From assembly GCA_016713085.1 (NCBI GenBank), contig JADJPV010000001.1, positions 2,501,001 through 2,565,000 of the forward strand: a DNA stretch of 64,000 nt, read 5' to 3'. The position numbers were made by a program, and so were the translations under genes. The stretch comes from Chitinophagaceae bacterium. Its GTDB lineage: Bacteria > Bacteroidota > Bacteroidia > Chitinophagales > Chitinophagaceae. Positions 27,451 to 37,579 of this stretch are shown here, one piece after another. The notes beneath the pieces are model-generated. The model did not search any database, was not told the origin of the DNA, and worked only from the letters and a program-made list of their open reading frames with translations. The first letter of the stretch is position 1. Each line of letters begins with the position of its first letter.

Positions 27451-28827
27451 TTACTGTTGTTTCTGAAAGTGATATAACACCCTTACTGAACCCGGAACAG
27501 GTATTTTAGTTTTCAATTCAAACTGATTTTCAAAAACAGTTTGAAAATGATCCTCAGTATAGTTTTCAAAAATATCCTTTCTCCAGGTTAGCATTTCTTT
27601 CACTTTCGGATCTTCTTTTGGCACAAATTCAATCACCAACTGGCTGCATGACTCTGCAAAGAAAACAGCAAGTTGTTCAAACGATAGATTCTTTCCAATT
27701 GCAAGGTGATGAATCAGCGCCAATGCAAAACCCACATCAAATTTTTCCGACTGAAAAAAAGCAGGGCGTTCAGTATTCACCCATCCCATATCAGGAGATG
27801 GGTAAGTAAGATCAACAACCAGTGGTAAAATGTTCTTCTGCTTTTGTTTTGTAAGTGTTGTATAAAATGAATTGATACAGGCACTGTCAAAGTCTGTTGC
27901 AATAACAAGCGCTTCTTTTTTGCAGAGTAAAGAAAACTCACCTTCATTTGCACCAAGATCAATAACCGTGTTATAAGTCATTTTCTCAAGTAATGATGAA
28001 ACCAGTTTCTTTTTTTCCGAAAGATAGTTTACACTCAATATTGTTTCTTCGTAATAGTTATTCCAGGTTGTAGTGGTTTCAGGAACTGAAAGTCCTTTAA
28101 TACAATCATACAGGCTTTGAATGATTTGCTCAATATTTTTTACGGATACCTTTCTTGTTGCTTTCGTTTCTTTTGAAGTCTTCTTTCCTGAAAGTTTTGC
28201 ATGTAAATGCACATGCAGATAAACAACAGGGTTGAGCTTTGTTTTAAAAGGCAGCAGTTTTGCAGTTAACTGCGCAGGAATTCCATCAGGATAACTCAGT
28301 AATAATTTATGCACTTCAAGACCCTTATGTGCAACAAGCAGCAATGGATTGAGAAAGCATTCACAAAACTGGCGGTAGGCAATCCATGATTCACCTTGTT
28401 CATATGTTTCAAACGAAATGGTATCTATCAGCTTTGCTTTACCATCAACAAACTGAATATTTGTATGCGAAGCATCTTTTAAGATCATTCCTTTTTTCAG
28501 AGATGCTTTACAAATTGAAAGTGTAGCTAATGCAGCATCCTTCAACTGTTCAAAACTCCATTCCCATGCATAAGAGATAAAGGGAATCTGTTGCGGTTGT
28601 AATGTTTTATACCAGTCAGTTCTCCCTGTATGATTATCATTTACTTCTGTAAACGGGAGCAGTAAGTTTTGTTTGATTAATTCTGCAGCAAGCCCTGATG
28701 ATTGCAGCTGGTCATAATGCGGCTGATAAACAGATGAGACAAACCTGTAAACAGTTCCATCTTTTTCATAAATAAATCCGGATGGATCACGGAACGAAGC
28801 AGGATGATGATTAATCAGTTGATTCAT
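27451..28827 (-). CDS. kinase-like/SAM-methyltransferase fusion protein (NoeA-like)
   Basis: I start at ATG 28827 (MNQLINHHPASFRDPSGFIY), inside the end of the small upstream gene. Residues 1-190 look like a kinase-like domain: LKDASHTNIQF (D....N of a catalytic loop) and AKLIDTISFE (DFG-like). Residues about 270-458 are a Rossmann methyltransferase: NTVIDLGANEGEFSLLC (SAM motif I), VIATDFDSACINSFY (motif II), FDVGFALALIHHL and ESCSQLVIEFVPKEDPKV. Proteins like this are often named nodulation protein NoeA-related. Together with the sulfatases it suggests modification of a surface glycan or lipid. Confidence 0.8.
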   Translation of the reverse strand: MNQLINHHPASFRDPSGFIYEKDGTVYRFVSSVYQPHYDQLQSSGLAAELIKQNLLLPFTEVNDNHTGRTDWYKTLQPQQIPFISYAWEWSFEQLKDAALATLSICKASLKKGMILKDASHTNIQFVDGKAKLIDTISFETYEQGESWIAYRQFCECFLNPLLLVAHKGLEVHKLLLSYPDGIPAQLTAKLLPFKTKLNPVVYLHVHLHAKLSGKKTSKETKATRKVSVKNIEQIIQSLYDCIKGLSVPETTTTWNNYYEETILSVNYLSEKKKLVSSLLEKMTYNTVIDLGANEGEFSLLCKKEALVIATDFDSACINSFYTTLTKQKQKNILPLVVDLTYPSPDMGWVNTERPAFFQSEKFDVGFALALIHHLAIGKNLSFEQLAVFFAESCSQLVIEFVPKEDPKVKEMLTWRKDIFENYTEDHFQTVFENQFELKTKIPVPGSVRVLYHFQKQQ

Positions 28828-28984
28828 TCTTTTCTTCTTCTGTTTCCGGTTTTGGTTTACTGAAGAAACTTTTGATCCGGTTCCATGCACTCTTGAAATA
28901 AAACAATGCACCCAATGCAGCAGCAATGATCACCTCTATCAGGTAACTGCCGCTTCCGGGATCAAGGTATAATAACTGCATCAT
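28811..28984 (-). CDS. small membrane protein with LDPGSGSY motif
   Basis: A 57-codon gene (MMQLLYLDPGSGSYLIEVII then AAALGALFYFKSAWNRIKSF and an acidic/Lys tail), starting on the TGATG overlap with the M42 peptidase stop; 28981 is the alternative start. It has one hydrophobic helix (about residues 15-31) behind a DPGSGS turn and a basic patch after it. Small proteins with a DPG(S/T)GS motif are known next to sulfatase-fold and methyltransferase genes in many bacteria; their role is unknown. Its last 17 bases overlap the methyltransferase start, so it belongs to the operon. Confidence 0.8.
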   Translation of the reverse strand: MMQLLYLDPGSGSYLIEVIIAAALGALFYFKSAWNRIKSFFSKPKPETEEEKNESTD

Positions 28985-30095
28985 AAGTAACGTAGATTGG
29001 TCTTTGGCGTTAATGCAAGCAAGGTCTCGTAAATCAGGTGAATGGTATTTTCAACATCACTCTTATGCAGCATTTCAACAGTAGTATGCATATAACGTAA
29101 AGGAATACTGATCAGAACCGAAGGGCAACCATCATTCGCATAGGCAAATGAATCGGTATCTGTTCCTGTACTGCGGCTCAAGGCACGCCATTGAACATCA
29201 ATTTTTTTCTTTTCTGCAATATCAGCTACAAAATCGAGAAGCTTATTGTGAACTGCAGGTGCAGTTGCAAGCGACGGACCTTTGCCACAACTGATATCTC
29301 CTTCAACGATCTTACTGATCATAGGAGTGGTTGTATCATGTGTTACATCAGTTACAATCGCAACATCCGGTTTAATTCTGCGGGCAATCATTTCTGCTCC
29401 CCGTAACCCGATTTCTTCCTGTACAGCGTTTACAATATATAATCCAAAGGAAGTTTCTTTTTGTTTTCTTTCAGCAGCCTCGCCACTTCAGCAATCATAA
29501 AACCACCAATGCGGTTATCAAATGCACGGGCAATATAATAGTCATGCGCCAGTTCATCAAAACCTTCTTCATAGGTAACAACACATCCTATTTTAATGCC
29601 TAATGCTTCTACTTCTCTTTTCGTTCTTGCACCGCAATCAAGCCATAGATTATCTACTTTAGGTTGTGGCTCTTTTGCATCAGGGCTGCTGTGGCGTGTG
29701 TGAATAGCGGGCCATCCAAACACAGCTTTCACCATTCCTTTTTTACCGTGGATCAATACACGTTTCGCAGGAGCAATCTGGTGATCAACACCTCCATTGC
29801 GTTTTAAGTAAATTAATCCATCAGAGGTAATATAATTTACAAACCAACTGATCTCATCAGTGTGTGCTTCTATCACAACTTTAAATGAGTGTTCAGGATT
29901 TAGCACACCAACTGCTGTTCCATAGGAATCAGTAAAATGCGTATCGATATATGGTTTGATATATTCAAGCCAAACTTTCTGTCCGCTGGTTTCAAAACCA
30001 ACAGGAGAATGGGTATTATGATAATTTTTCAGAAAGTCGAGTGAGGCAGCGGTGAGTATTGATTTCTTCTTAGTTGTTTTTGTTGCTTTTGCCAT
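28981..30095 (-). CDS. M42-family glutamyl aminopeptidase-type metallopeptidase, one frameshift
   Basis: A cytoplasmic co-catalytic zinc aminopeptidase related to FrvX/YsdC. Metal and catalytic residues are visible: His in VVIEAHTDEISW, Asp in ARAFDNRIGG, Glu-Glu in VQEEIGLRGA, Asp in VTDVTHD and His in RYMHTTVEM. The frame is lost near 29451; one extra base restores NKKKLSFGLYIVNAVQEEIG and joins both halves into about 371 residues, the usual length. It probably shares a transcript with the UbiA-like gene upstream (24-base gap) and the small membrane protein downstream (overlap). Confidence 0.88.
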
Positions 30096-30119
30096 CGTTC
30101 ATGGTTTTAGCAAATGTAA

Positions 30120-30952
30120 TTAAAACAGGAGGAATAAACTCAACAGGGAAGAAAGGATCAGCACACCGTCAACCCAACCGAGATAAAAAGATCATTGTCC
30201 TGCCGTTTTGATTCCCGCAGCAGATAGATTAGTACCAGGCCCGGAATGATTTGCAGCAGATGAGCAGAATTGCTGAAACGGTATGCAAGAAACACAACGG
30301 TGAAGAGATAAATCAAAACATTGATCAGAAAGAAAACAGTAAACTGTTTTTCATTCATCAGGTTGGCCGGAGTATGTACGCCCGATTCAAAATCACGGAG
30401 TTTATCCCTGTAATCAAAGATCATCGTGGCTAATGCTACCAGCAGAATACGGCTGGCAAAAAGAAAAATTTCATTCAGCTCCGGTTCAACATGAAAGAAA
30501 GCCAGTGGCAGCACAACAGTGGCATACGACCATACAAAGCCGATAAAATAGCTTTTGATGAATGTAAGATAAGAAGGAAGCTTAATGGGTTTCTTTAACA
30601 GCAGCGGAGCCGTATAGCTTGCGTTGATCAGGATTGAAATAAGAATAAGTACTGTAATCTCTCTGATCTTCCACCAGAACCAAAGCATAGCCAGCAGTGT
30701 AAGCAGGTTAAAAATTAGCGTAAAGGTTTTTGTTCTGTGAAACCATAGCAATTGATCTGTTGATGTGCTTTTTTGTGCGGCTAAAGTAAAATGCACATTA
30801 TAGCTTAGCAGGGTTGCAAAGAATACAAAAGAAATCAGCGTAAGAGGATAATCAAAAAGGGAATAGAACATCTTTGTCTGCACACATAATGCAGCTGCAC
30901 ATAATGCAATAACAATATGATGGAAAAAGAAAAAGCGGAAGATGGCTTTCAT
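30120..30952 (-). CDS. UbiA-like polyprenyl transferase family membrane protein, one frameshift near the end
   Basis: Eight or nine predicted membrane helices. The segment LSYNVHFTLAAQ carries the usual first-motif position (N...), and FDYRDKLRDFESGVHTPAN matches the second Asp-rich motif of UbiA proteins (DxxxD). UbiA enzymes join prenyl chains to ring acceptors in quinone, haem or lipid synthesis. The frame ends early at 30158; one more A in the run near 30185 gives DLFYLGWVDGVLILSSLLSL, the usual C-terminal helix, with stop at 30120. The acceptor is unknown. Confidence 0.75.
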
Positions 30953-30967
30953 CTGCCTGCAAATAGT

Positions 30968-31441
30968 TTATAAAGGAAAAGCAATCACTGCGGTTTTGAG
31001 CGTATCACTTTTGTTGCCAGCCTTATCTTTTACAACAAACCGGAAGTAAGAAGTGTCTTTCCGTGGTGGGCAGGCAGGGCCTCCTAATAATGCGTATCCT
31101 TCAACATTAAGTGTTGAAAAACGAACCCTGAATAGAACCTTCTGGTTAGATGAATTAGGGTAGTCAGGAATTTTATAATCAAGATTGGTGAGGATTGAGT
31201 TTCCCGGACAAGGGACGTTGGCAGCATCTACTTTCTGAATGAAAATACTATCTTCCACATCACCTTCCTTATCAGTTACTTCAAAATCAATTTCAACGGC
31301 TGATCCGGTTCCATTTAACGTAGTAATGGTACCCACTGTCAGATCTTTGATCTTTAATTGAGGTTTTGTTTGATATTTATCTTTTTTACATCCAGCAAGG
31401 ATACCGGCAAATAGGAAAAGAAATAATAGTTTTGCTCTCAT
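30968..31441 (-). CDS. lipoprotein of unknown function
   Basis: 157 residues with a lipoprotein signal (MRAKLLFLFLFAGILAGCKK, lipobox LAGC). The mature part is beta-rich (GSAVEIDFEVTDKEGDVEDS, YFRFVVKDKAGNKSDTLKT), reminiscent of an Ig-like or cadherin-like fold with Asp-rich turns that might bind Ca2+. I cannot name a family. It lies 15 bases from the UbiA-like gene on the same strand and could start this transcript. Confidence 0.75.
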   Translation of the reverse strand: MRAKLLFLFLFAGILAGCKKDKYQTKPQLKIKDLTVGTITTLNGTGSAVEIDFEVTDKEGDVEDSIFIQKVDAANVPCPGNSILTNLDYKIPDYPNSSNQKVLFRVRFSTLNVEGYALLGGPACPPRKDTSYFRFVVKDKAGNKSDTLKTAVIAFPL

Positions 31442-31490
31442 TCGGAATTGTTCTTATTTCAAATTTAAGCATTAATACAGCATTAAAAAA

Positions 31491-32471
31491 TTGATTCCTC
31501 CTTTTGTTAACAATCTTTTTGAAGTAAATGCCGCTAATTTCAACACGGCAGCACATAATGCATTCCGTTTTCAATATGAAAACAGTGCTGTTTATCAGTC
31601 ATTCTGTAAAGCATTGAAGATTGATGCGGAGCAAGTACCCGCTGATCAGCAGATCCCTTTTTTACCGATCGGATTTTTCAAAACGCATAACGTAGTGTCA
31701 ACCACTTTTCAGCCGGAAGCTGTTTTTGAAAGCAGCGGCACATCACAAACCATTCAGAGTAAACATGCTGTCAAAAGCCTTGCTCTGTATGAAGATTCTT
31801 TTTTCAATGCGTTTCAACTGCAGTATGGAAACCCTGAAAACTGGTGCTTTCTCGGGCTGCTGCCTTCTTATTTGGAACGCAGTCATTCATCATTGGTATA
31901 TATGGTAAAGCGCCTGATGGATGAAAGTCAGCATCTCAACAATGGGTTTTATCTTAACGAATTTGATAAATTGTATGATACACTGAAACTTCTTGAAACA
32001 AACGGACAGCAAACGATGTTAATAGGGGTAACATTTGGTTTGCTTGATTTTGCAGAGAAATATCAACTGCATTGTTATAACACAACCATTATGGAAACCG
32101 GTGGAATGAAGGGCAGGAGAGAAGAGTTGACAAGAGAAGAAGTACATCAGTTACTTAAGAAAAGTTTTGGGGTAAAGACAATTCATTCTGAATACGGAAT
32201 GACGGAACTGCTGAGCCAGGCTTATTCAGCAGGAGATGGATTGTTTCATTGTCCGCCATGGATGAAAGTACTGGTAAGAGATGAAGATGATCCCTTGCAG
32301 ATGCATACAGTTGGGAAAGGTGCATTAAATATTATCGACCTTGCTAATTTGTATTCCTGTTGCTTTATTGCAACCGATGATGTGGGCGAAGTGTATGAAG
32401 ATGGCAGTTTCAGGGTGTTGGGCCGAATGGATAACAGCGATATACGTGGATGCAGCTTATTAGCTTTATAA
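31491..32471 (+). CDS. LuxE-family acyl-protein synthetase-like protein
   Basis: 326 residues resembling the ATP-dependent acyl-protein synthetase LuxE and related ANL-type adenylating enzymes. The ATP loop is VFESSGTSQTIQSKHAV; IMETGGMKGRREELTREEV, HSEYGMTELLSQAY and ATDDVGEV follow the order of ANL motifs (the Thr/Glu motif and the hinge Asp). In Bacteroidota such genes act on unknown acyl substrates. No ATG is well placed; TTG 31491 (MIPPFVNNLFEVNAANF) is the best start. The 3' end runs straight into the next gene. Confidence 0.75.
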   Translation: MIPPFVNNLFEVNAANFNTAAHNAFRFQYENSAVYQSFCKALKIDAEQVPADQQIPFLPIGFFKTHNVVSTTFQPEAVFESSGTSQTIQSKHAVKSLALYEDSFFNAFQLQYGNPENWCFLGLLPSYLERSHSSLVYMVKRLMDESQHLNNGFYLNEFDKLYDTLKLLETNGQQTMLIGVTFGLLDFAEKYQLHCYNTTIMETGGMKGRREELTREEVHQLLKKSFGVKTIHSEYGMTELLSQAYSAGDGLFHCPPWMKVLVRDEDDPLQMHTVGKGALNIIDLANLYSCCFIATDDVGEVYEDGSFRVLGRMDNSDIRGCSLLAL

Positions 32472-33424
32472 TTGACTATGCTTACAGAAAAGTTACAGAT
32501 GTTTCAGAACCGTTTAGCGAAAGTGTATAAACACCGGAGCAAACAGGCGAAGCGTATGCATATATCCTGTTACCGTTTGTATGATAAGGATTTGCCGGAG
32601 TTTCCCGTAAGTATTGATATTTATGGAGAGAAAGTTTGTTTGAGTGAATACAGGGCCAAACATCATTTAACGGAAGATGAACATATGGATTGGCTGAATG
32701 GTACAGCAGCAGTTATTGCTGATGTACTGCAGGTTGATGATGAACATATTTATACGAAGGAACGCCGAAGGAAAACAGATCGGTTATCACAATACCAGAA
32801 GGTAAGTGAAGAGAAGGAGTTTTTTGAAGTGGAAGAAAATGGACTGAAGTTTTTAGTCAATCTTTCTGATTATCTTGATACAGGTTTGTTTCTCGATCAC
32901 CGCATTACAAGAAAAATGCTGATGGATGAATCCAAAGGGAAAAAAGTACTCAACCTCTTTGCTTATACAGGATCGTTCAGTGTATATGCGGCTGCAGGAG
33001 AAGCTGAGGAAGTAGTTACTGTTGATCTTTCTAACACTTATATCGATTGGGCAAAAAAAATTTTGAAGCAAATTTTCTTGTCGATCACCGGAAGTACAAA
33101 TTTGAAGTGGCTGATGTAAAGCAATACCTGCAAACGCTTACACCCAATACATTTGATCTTGTGATCATGGATCCGCCAACCTTCAGTAACAGTAAAAAAA
33201 TGAAGGATTTCCTGGATATTCAGAAAGATCATGTTGAACTGATCAATCAGACATTCAGGGCTATGAAAACGGGTGGGGTTTTGTACTTCAGCAATAATGC
33301 AACAAGGTTTGAACTCAATAAAGATGCTATCGAGGCATCGGTGATCAATGATATAACCAAGGCAACCACTCCCTTTGATTTTGAGGGAAAACTCAGGCGC
33401 TGGTGCTGGAGAATGATCAAATAA
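32472..33424 (+). CDS. class I SAM-dependent rRNA methyltransferase, RlmK-like, one frameshift
   Basis: Matches the C-terminal RlmK half of E. coli RlmL, which makes m7G2069 in 23S rRNA: MHISCYRLYDKDLPEFPVSI, DRLSQYQKVSEEKEFFEVEE, NLSDYLDTGLFLDHRITRKM, then the methyltransferase core LNLFAYTGSFSVYAAAGEA and IMDPPTFSNSKKMKDFLDIQ (the PP catalytic motif). A missing A in the run 33052-33060 breaks the frame; with nine A it reads DWAKKNFEANFLVDH. The THUMP-containing RlmL half is not adjacent, so this is a stand-alone RlmK. Confidence 0.85.
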
Positions 33425-33440
33425 GCCATAATTCATGCTT

Positions 33441-33463
33441 ATTTTCAGTTATTATCTGAAAAT
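33441..33463 (+). terminator. weak hairpin after the RlmK-like gene
   Basis: ATTTTCAG and CTGAAAAT form an 8-bp stem, followed 5 bases later by a T5 run. It may end the LuxE-like/RlmK transcript; the stem is AT-rich so the call is weak. Confidence 0.4.
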
Positions 33464-33539
33464 CAATTCTTTTTGATTGGATTTTACAATGAAAATCCCT
33501 AATTTTTCGTTTCAGTTTAATATCCTACAATCCAATTCT

Positions 33540-35762
33540 ATGAAACCAGTACTTTCTTCATTCAAGGGAAATCCCCGTCTTAAGCAGATTCTCGCATTTT
33601 CGGCAGTTATTCTTGTTTTATTTGTTGGCATTGCTGTGAACTATATCATAGAGTTGAAAGTTCTTCATTCGGTTCAGGATCACAATGCAAAAAACGACTC
33701 AGTTATTCTGCAGCAAAAGTATCAGCAGGTTGTAGAAAAGACGATGTTTTTGATTTCACAGGCAGATCACAGTCTTGAACGGTTTATTCAAACCGGCGAT
33801 TCAGCAAAGCTGGAAGAATTTAAGAACAACAGCACAATCGTTGGGGGAAACCTAGAATTGATAAAGACAAGCTATGCGGTGTATGTTCCAAAATACCTGG
33901 TTAATATTTTTATTCATAAAGCAAAAAACAGGCTTGCACTTAATAACGAAATTCTTGAAACATACACTGCCAAAGGAGCAGGGAAAGCATTGGAGATTTT
34001 AAATGGCGGAGAAAACAAACGGAATCTTTCAGAGCTTTCTTATGGAGCACAAGAGTTGGTGAACACAATGAGTTCAAAAATTTCCTCATTGAATCTTGCT
34101 ATTGCCTCAGAAAGAACATCCATGCTGAACCTTGATAAGAAATGGAACCTGATCTCTTTGGTTTTTATGCTGCTGATTGCTTTTCTGGTGTTATATAAAA
34201 TGATTGAAACAAACCGGTTAAATAACAGTCTTTCCATTGCTGTTCAAAAAGAACACAGTGCATTGATGGTAAAAGATCAGTTTATTTCAAATGTTACACA
34301 TGAATTACGTACACCTTTAAATTCCATTATCGGTTATACAAACCTGCTGCTGAAAAAAGATCATAACCAGGAAACAAAGCAATGGATCTATGCCATGAAA
34401 GTTTCCGGCAACCTGTTGATGGAAGTAATCAATGATGTACTCGATTATTCTAAACTTGAATCAGGCTATATACAGTTTTCAAAAGAACCATTTGCGCTGA
34501 ATGATGTATTGAGTAACCTGAAGAACGTAATACAAAACCGTGCAGACAGTAAAAATCTGCTGTTAATTATTGAAAAAGATGAGCAGGTGCCTGTTCATTT
34601 GCTGGGCGATGAAAAGAAACTGATGCAACTGCTTGTGAATTTAACCGGTAACTCCATCAAGTTTACAGATAGCGGAAGTATTAAAGTACAGGTGAAACTG
34701 GGAAAAATAACTGAAGGAAAAGCATGGCTCCAGTTTATTGTTTCTGATACAGGAATTGGTATTGACGAAAAGAAAATGCCTCATATTTTTGAACGTTTCT
34801 ACCAGGTTGATTCAGGCTTGCAGAAAAAATACTTTGGTACGGGTCTTGGCTTACCTATTGTAAAACAACTGGTGGAAATGCAGGGTGGAACTATTACAGC
34901 TGTTTCTTCACCGGGTATGGGAACAAAGTTTGAAGTGCTGTTACCCTATTTCATTGATACTGATGTTGAAATACATTCGTTGGTAGAAGAAATTGAAGTA
35001 ATTGAAGAAGATGATGAAAGGAATGAGCAGCTGAAAATTTTAATAGTAGATGATAATGAAATGAACCGTGATTTACTTGGCTTCATTTTGAAAGAACATA
35101 ATTATTCATTTGAAAAAGCAGAAAATGGATTGGTTGCGTTGAAAATGCTGAAATATAACAGTTACTATTTTATCATCATGGATGTACAGATGCCGCACTT
35201 AAATGGCATTGAAACAACAAGGAAAATCAGGGCTGAATTAAAAATACAGACTCCGGTTATTGGGCTAAGTGCATTCAGTCAGCCCGAAGAACAGCAGGCC
35301 AGTATTCATGCAGGGATGAACGCTTATCTCACCAAACCAATTGATGATGTAAAATTATTTGAACTGCTGGAATATTATAAAGACTGGAATGCATTGCCAA
35401 CTCCTTCGCAGTTGAAACTGATCAACATTGAATACCTCGAACGCATAACAGGAGGCAGTAAAGAATATGTAGAAGAAGTGCTGTTGAAAGCAGCTGATCT
35501 GTTACCAACTGAAGTGAAAAAATTGCAGGATTCATTTGCTGCTGAAGATGCTGAACGGGTAAAAGAAGTGGCACATAATATGAAAACCACACTGGGAATT
35601 TTGGGTGTGAAGGAAGTTGTTTCGAATAAGGTAAGACAACTGGAAAAAGCTGATATAACGAAACCTTCTGAAAAAGAACAAATGAGTGTATTGGTGGCAG
35701 AATTAGATCATTCAGTCAAAATTGTACTGGAAGAATTAAAAGAATATTTAAACGCTGCCTGA
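33540..35762 (+). CDS. hybrid sensor histidine kinase with receiver and Hpt domains
   Basis: About 740 residues, starting at ATG 33540 (an upstream ATG at 33489 is possible). Two membrane helices (about 18-38 and 205-222) bracket a CHASE3-like helical sensor. A HisKA domain with His in VTHELRTPLNSIIGY follows, then HATPase (NLTGNSIKFTDSG, DTGIGIDEKKMPHIFERFYQ, GTGLGLPI), a receiver (ILIVDDNEMNRD, phospho-Asp in IIMDVQMPHLNG, LTKPID) and an Hpt domain with His in EVAHNMKTTLG. The full phosphorelay therefore lies in one protein. The output partner is not in the window. Confidence 0.93.
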   Translation: MKPVLSSFKGNPRLKQILAFSAVILVLFVGIAVNYIIELKVLHSVQDHNAKNDSVILQQKYQQVVEKTMFLISQADHSLERFIQTGDSAKLEEFKNNSTIVGGNLELIKTSYAVYVPKYLVNIFIHKAKNRLALNNEILETYTAKGAGKALEILNGGENKRNLSELSYGAQELVNTMSSKISSLNLAIASERTSMLNLDKKWNLISLVFMLLIAFLVLYKMIETNRLNNSLSIAVQKEHSALMVKDQFISNVTHELRTPLNSIIGYTNLLLKKDHNQETKQWIYAMKVSGNLLMEVINDVLDYSKLESGYIQFSKEPFALNDVLSNLKNVIQNRADSKNLLLIIEKDEQVPVHLLGDEKKLMQLLVNLTGNSIKFTDSGSIKVQVKLGKITEGKAWLQFIVSDTGIGIDEKKMPHIFERFYQVDSGLQKKYFGTGLGLPIVKQLVEMQGGTITAVSSPGMGTKFEVLLPYFIDTDVEIHSLVEEIEVIEEDDERNEQLKILIVDDNEMNRDLLGFILKEHNYSFEKAENGLVALKMLKYNSYYFIIMDVQMPHLNGIETTRKIRAELKIQTPVIGLSAFSQPEEQQASIHAGMNAYLTKPIDDVKLFELLEYYKDWNALPTPSQLKLINIEYLERITGGSKEYVEEVLLKAADLLPTEVKKLQDSFAAEDAERVKEVAHNMKTTLGILGVKEVVSNKVRQLEKADITKPSEKEQMSVLVAELDHSVKIVLEELKEYLNAA

Positions 35763-35839
35763 ATTTGACCGGCACGAAAATGTAAACAGGAAATGAGCAA
35801 TTCGTCATCTTCCACTACATTTACAGAAACGATTGTGTT

Positions 35840-36544
35840 ATGAACAAAGTTGTTTCAAATGCCAGTGAAGCAATCAATGATATTTCTAATGGAGCAACTC
35901 TCATGCTCGGTGGATTTGGATTGTGCGGTATTCCGGAAAATTGTATTTCAGCATTAGTTAAGAAAGGAATTAAAAACCTTACCTGCATTTCCAACAATGC
36001 AGGCATTGATGATTTTGGCATTGGTTTAATGCTGAAGCAAAAGCAGGTGAAAAAAATGATCTCTTCTTATGTTGGAGAGAATGCTGAATTTGAACGGCAA
36101 CTGTTGAGCGGTGAACTGGAAGTTGAACTCATTCCGCAAGGAACCTTAGCTACACGTTGCATGGCTGCAGGTTATGGCATGCCGGCTATTTATACTCCGG
36201 CCGGAGTTGGAACAGAAGTAGCCGCCGGAAAAGAAATCAGAAACTTTAAAGGGAAAGATTATTTACTTGAGTGTGCATTGAATGCCGACTATGCAATTGT
36301 GAAAGCAGGGTAGGGTGATACGATGGGGAATTTAATTTTTAAAGACACTGCAAGAAATTTTAATCCCTTAATGGCAATGGCTGGAAAAATTACCATTGCT
36401 GAAGTGGAAGAATTAGTGGAAGCTGGTATACTTCATCCAAATGAAATTCATGTGCCCGGCATTTATGTACATCGCATTTTCCAGGGAAGTAATTATGAAA
36501 AGAGGATTGAACAGAGGACTGTAAGAAAAAAAATAGCTAATTAG
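35840..36544 (+). CDS. scoA: 3-oxoacid CoA-transferase subunit A, in-frame stop
   Basis: Alpha subunit of succinyl-CoA:3-ketoacid CoA-transferase, which activates acetoacetate. Motifs: [19 protein letters not shown] (CoA-binding Gly-rich loop), [35 protein letters not shown] and [24 protein letters not shown] at 36311-36313 splits it, but both parts are in the same frame. The expected residue is Lys ([14 protein letters not shown]), so AAG to TAG, a single base change, would explain it. Unlike the other breaks in this window it is not an indel. Confidence 0.85.
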
Positions 36545-36657
36545 TTAATGTGCTGATGGGCTAATGTTTTAGCTGCACCATCGGTTTAATTTTTATGCTG
36601 ATTGTAGTTTAGGTTATCAGCATATCAGCAAATTGTCAAATTATCACATTGTTTGTT

Positions 36658-37313
36658 ATGGCTTTAACAAAGAACAAATTGCACAACGCATTGCAAGGGA
36701 ATTAAAAGATGGTTATTATGTTAATCTCGGCATTGGTATTCCAACGCTGGTCGCTAATTATATTCCCAAAGGCATTCATGTTGAATTGCAGAGTGAGAAC
36801 GGCTTGCTGGGGATGGGGCCTTTTCCGTTTGAAGGAGATGAAGATCCTGATCTCATCAATGCAGGAAAACAAACCATCACCACATTGCCCGGTTCAGCAT
36901 TCTTCGATAGCGCCATGAGTTTTGGAATGATCCGTGCAGGTAAAGTTGACCTCACTGTTCTTGGCGCAATGGAAGTAAGTGAACAGGGTGATATTGCTAA
37001 CTGGAAAATCCCCGGTAAAATGGTAAAGGGAATGGGTGGAGCTATGGATCTTGTTGCCAGTGCAAAAAATATTATTGTGGCCATGATGCATACCAATCCC
37101 AAAGGTGAAAGCAAATTACTGCCTCAATGCGCTTTGCCATTAACAGGCATAAGGTGCGTGAAGAAGATTGTCTCTGATCTCGCCGTATTAGATGTTACGC
37201 CTGACGGATTTAAATTATTAGAAAGAGCTCCCGGTGTTTCAGTTGAAGAAATAATTGCTAAGACGGCAGGGAAGTTGACGGTGGAAGGGGAAGTGCCGGA
37301 GATGGTATTTTGA
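36658..37313 (+). CDS. scoB: 3-oxoacid CoA-transferase subunit B, frameshift after the start
   Basis: Beta subunit, with the catalytic Glu in [13 protein letters not shown] and [37 protein letters not shown]. The natural start is ATG 36658: with one G added near 36673 it reads [20 protein letters not shown], the standard start of the family, and continues in the long frame. As given, the ATG frame is out of phase. The subunit pair is in the normal A-B order with a 113-base gap. Confidence 0.87.
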
Positions 37314-37350
37314 GTTTAAAAGGTTAAATTTGGTTTCAATATAAAGACTA

Positions 37351-37579
37351 TGAGTAAAACAGAACTCATTCATAAAGCAGTGAAAACACTGGAAAAATTA
37401 CCTGCTGATAAAATAAGCGAGGTAAATGATTTTGCAGAATATATACTTAAAAAATTTGAAGAAGATGCTCTGCAAAAGGAATTCAGCAGTTAGTAGCAGA
37501 ATCCTCTTCGTTTCAGTTTCTGGCGAAAGAAGAGGAAGCTGTATATACAGCCAAAGACCTCAAAGAAAAATACAAATGA
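37351..37579 (+). CDS. antitoxin-like DUF2281-type protein, one frameshift
   Basis: About 76 residues after correction. The first part reads MSKTELIHKAVKTLEKLPAD then KISEVNDFAEYILKKFEE. One more A in the run at 37474-37477 turns the early stop into LQKGIQQLVAESSSFQFLAK and then EEEAVYTAKDLKEKYK, ending at TGA 37577-37579 on an ATGA overlap with the toxin gene. Size, acidic/helical nature and overlap are typical of an antitoxin partner; the DUF2281-like family assignment is from the N-terminal pattern. Confidence 0.7.

Noticed and set aside
36311..36313. Programmed stop-codon readthrough (for example pyrrolysine-like TAG) in scoA
   Set aside because: TAG is used as an ordinary stop in this window (for example sufS, hmgA), and a one-base error explains it.
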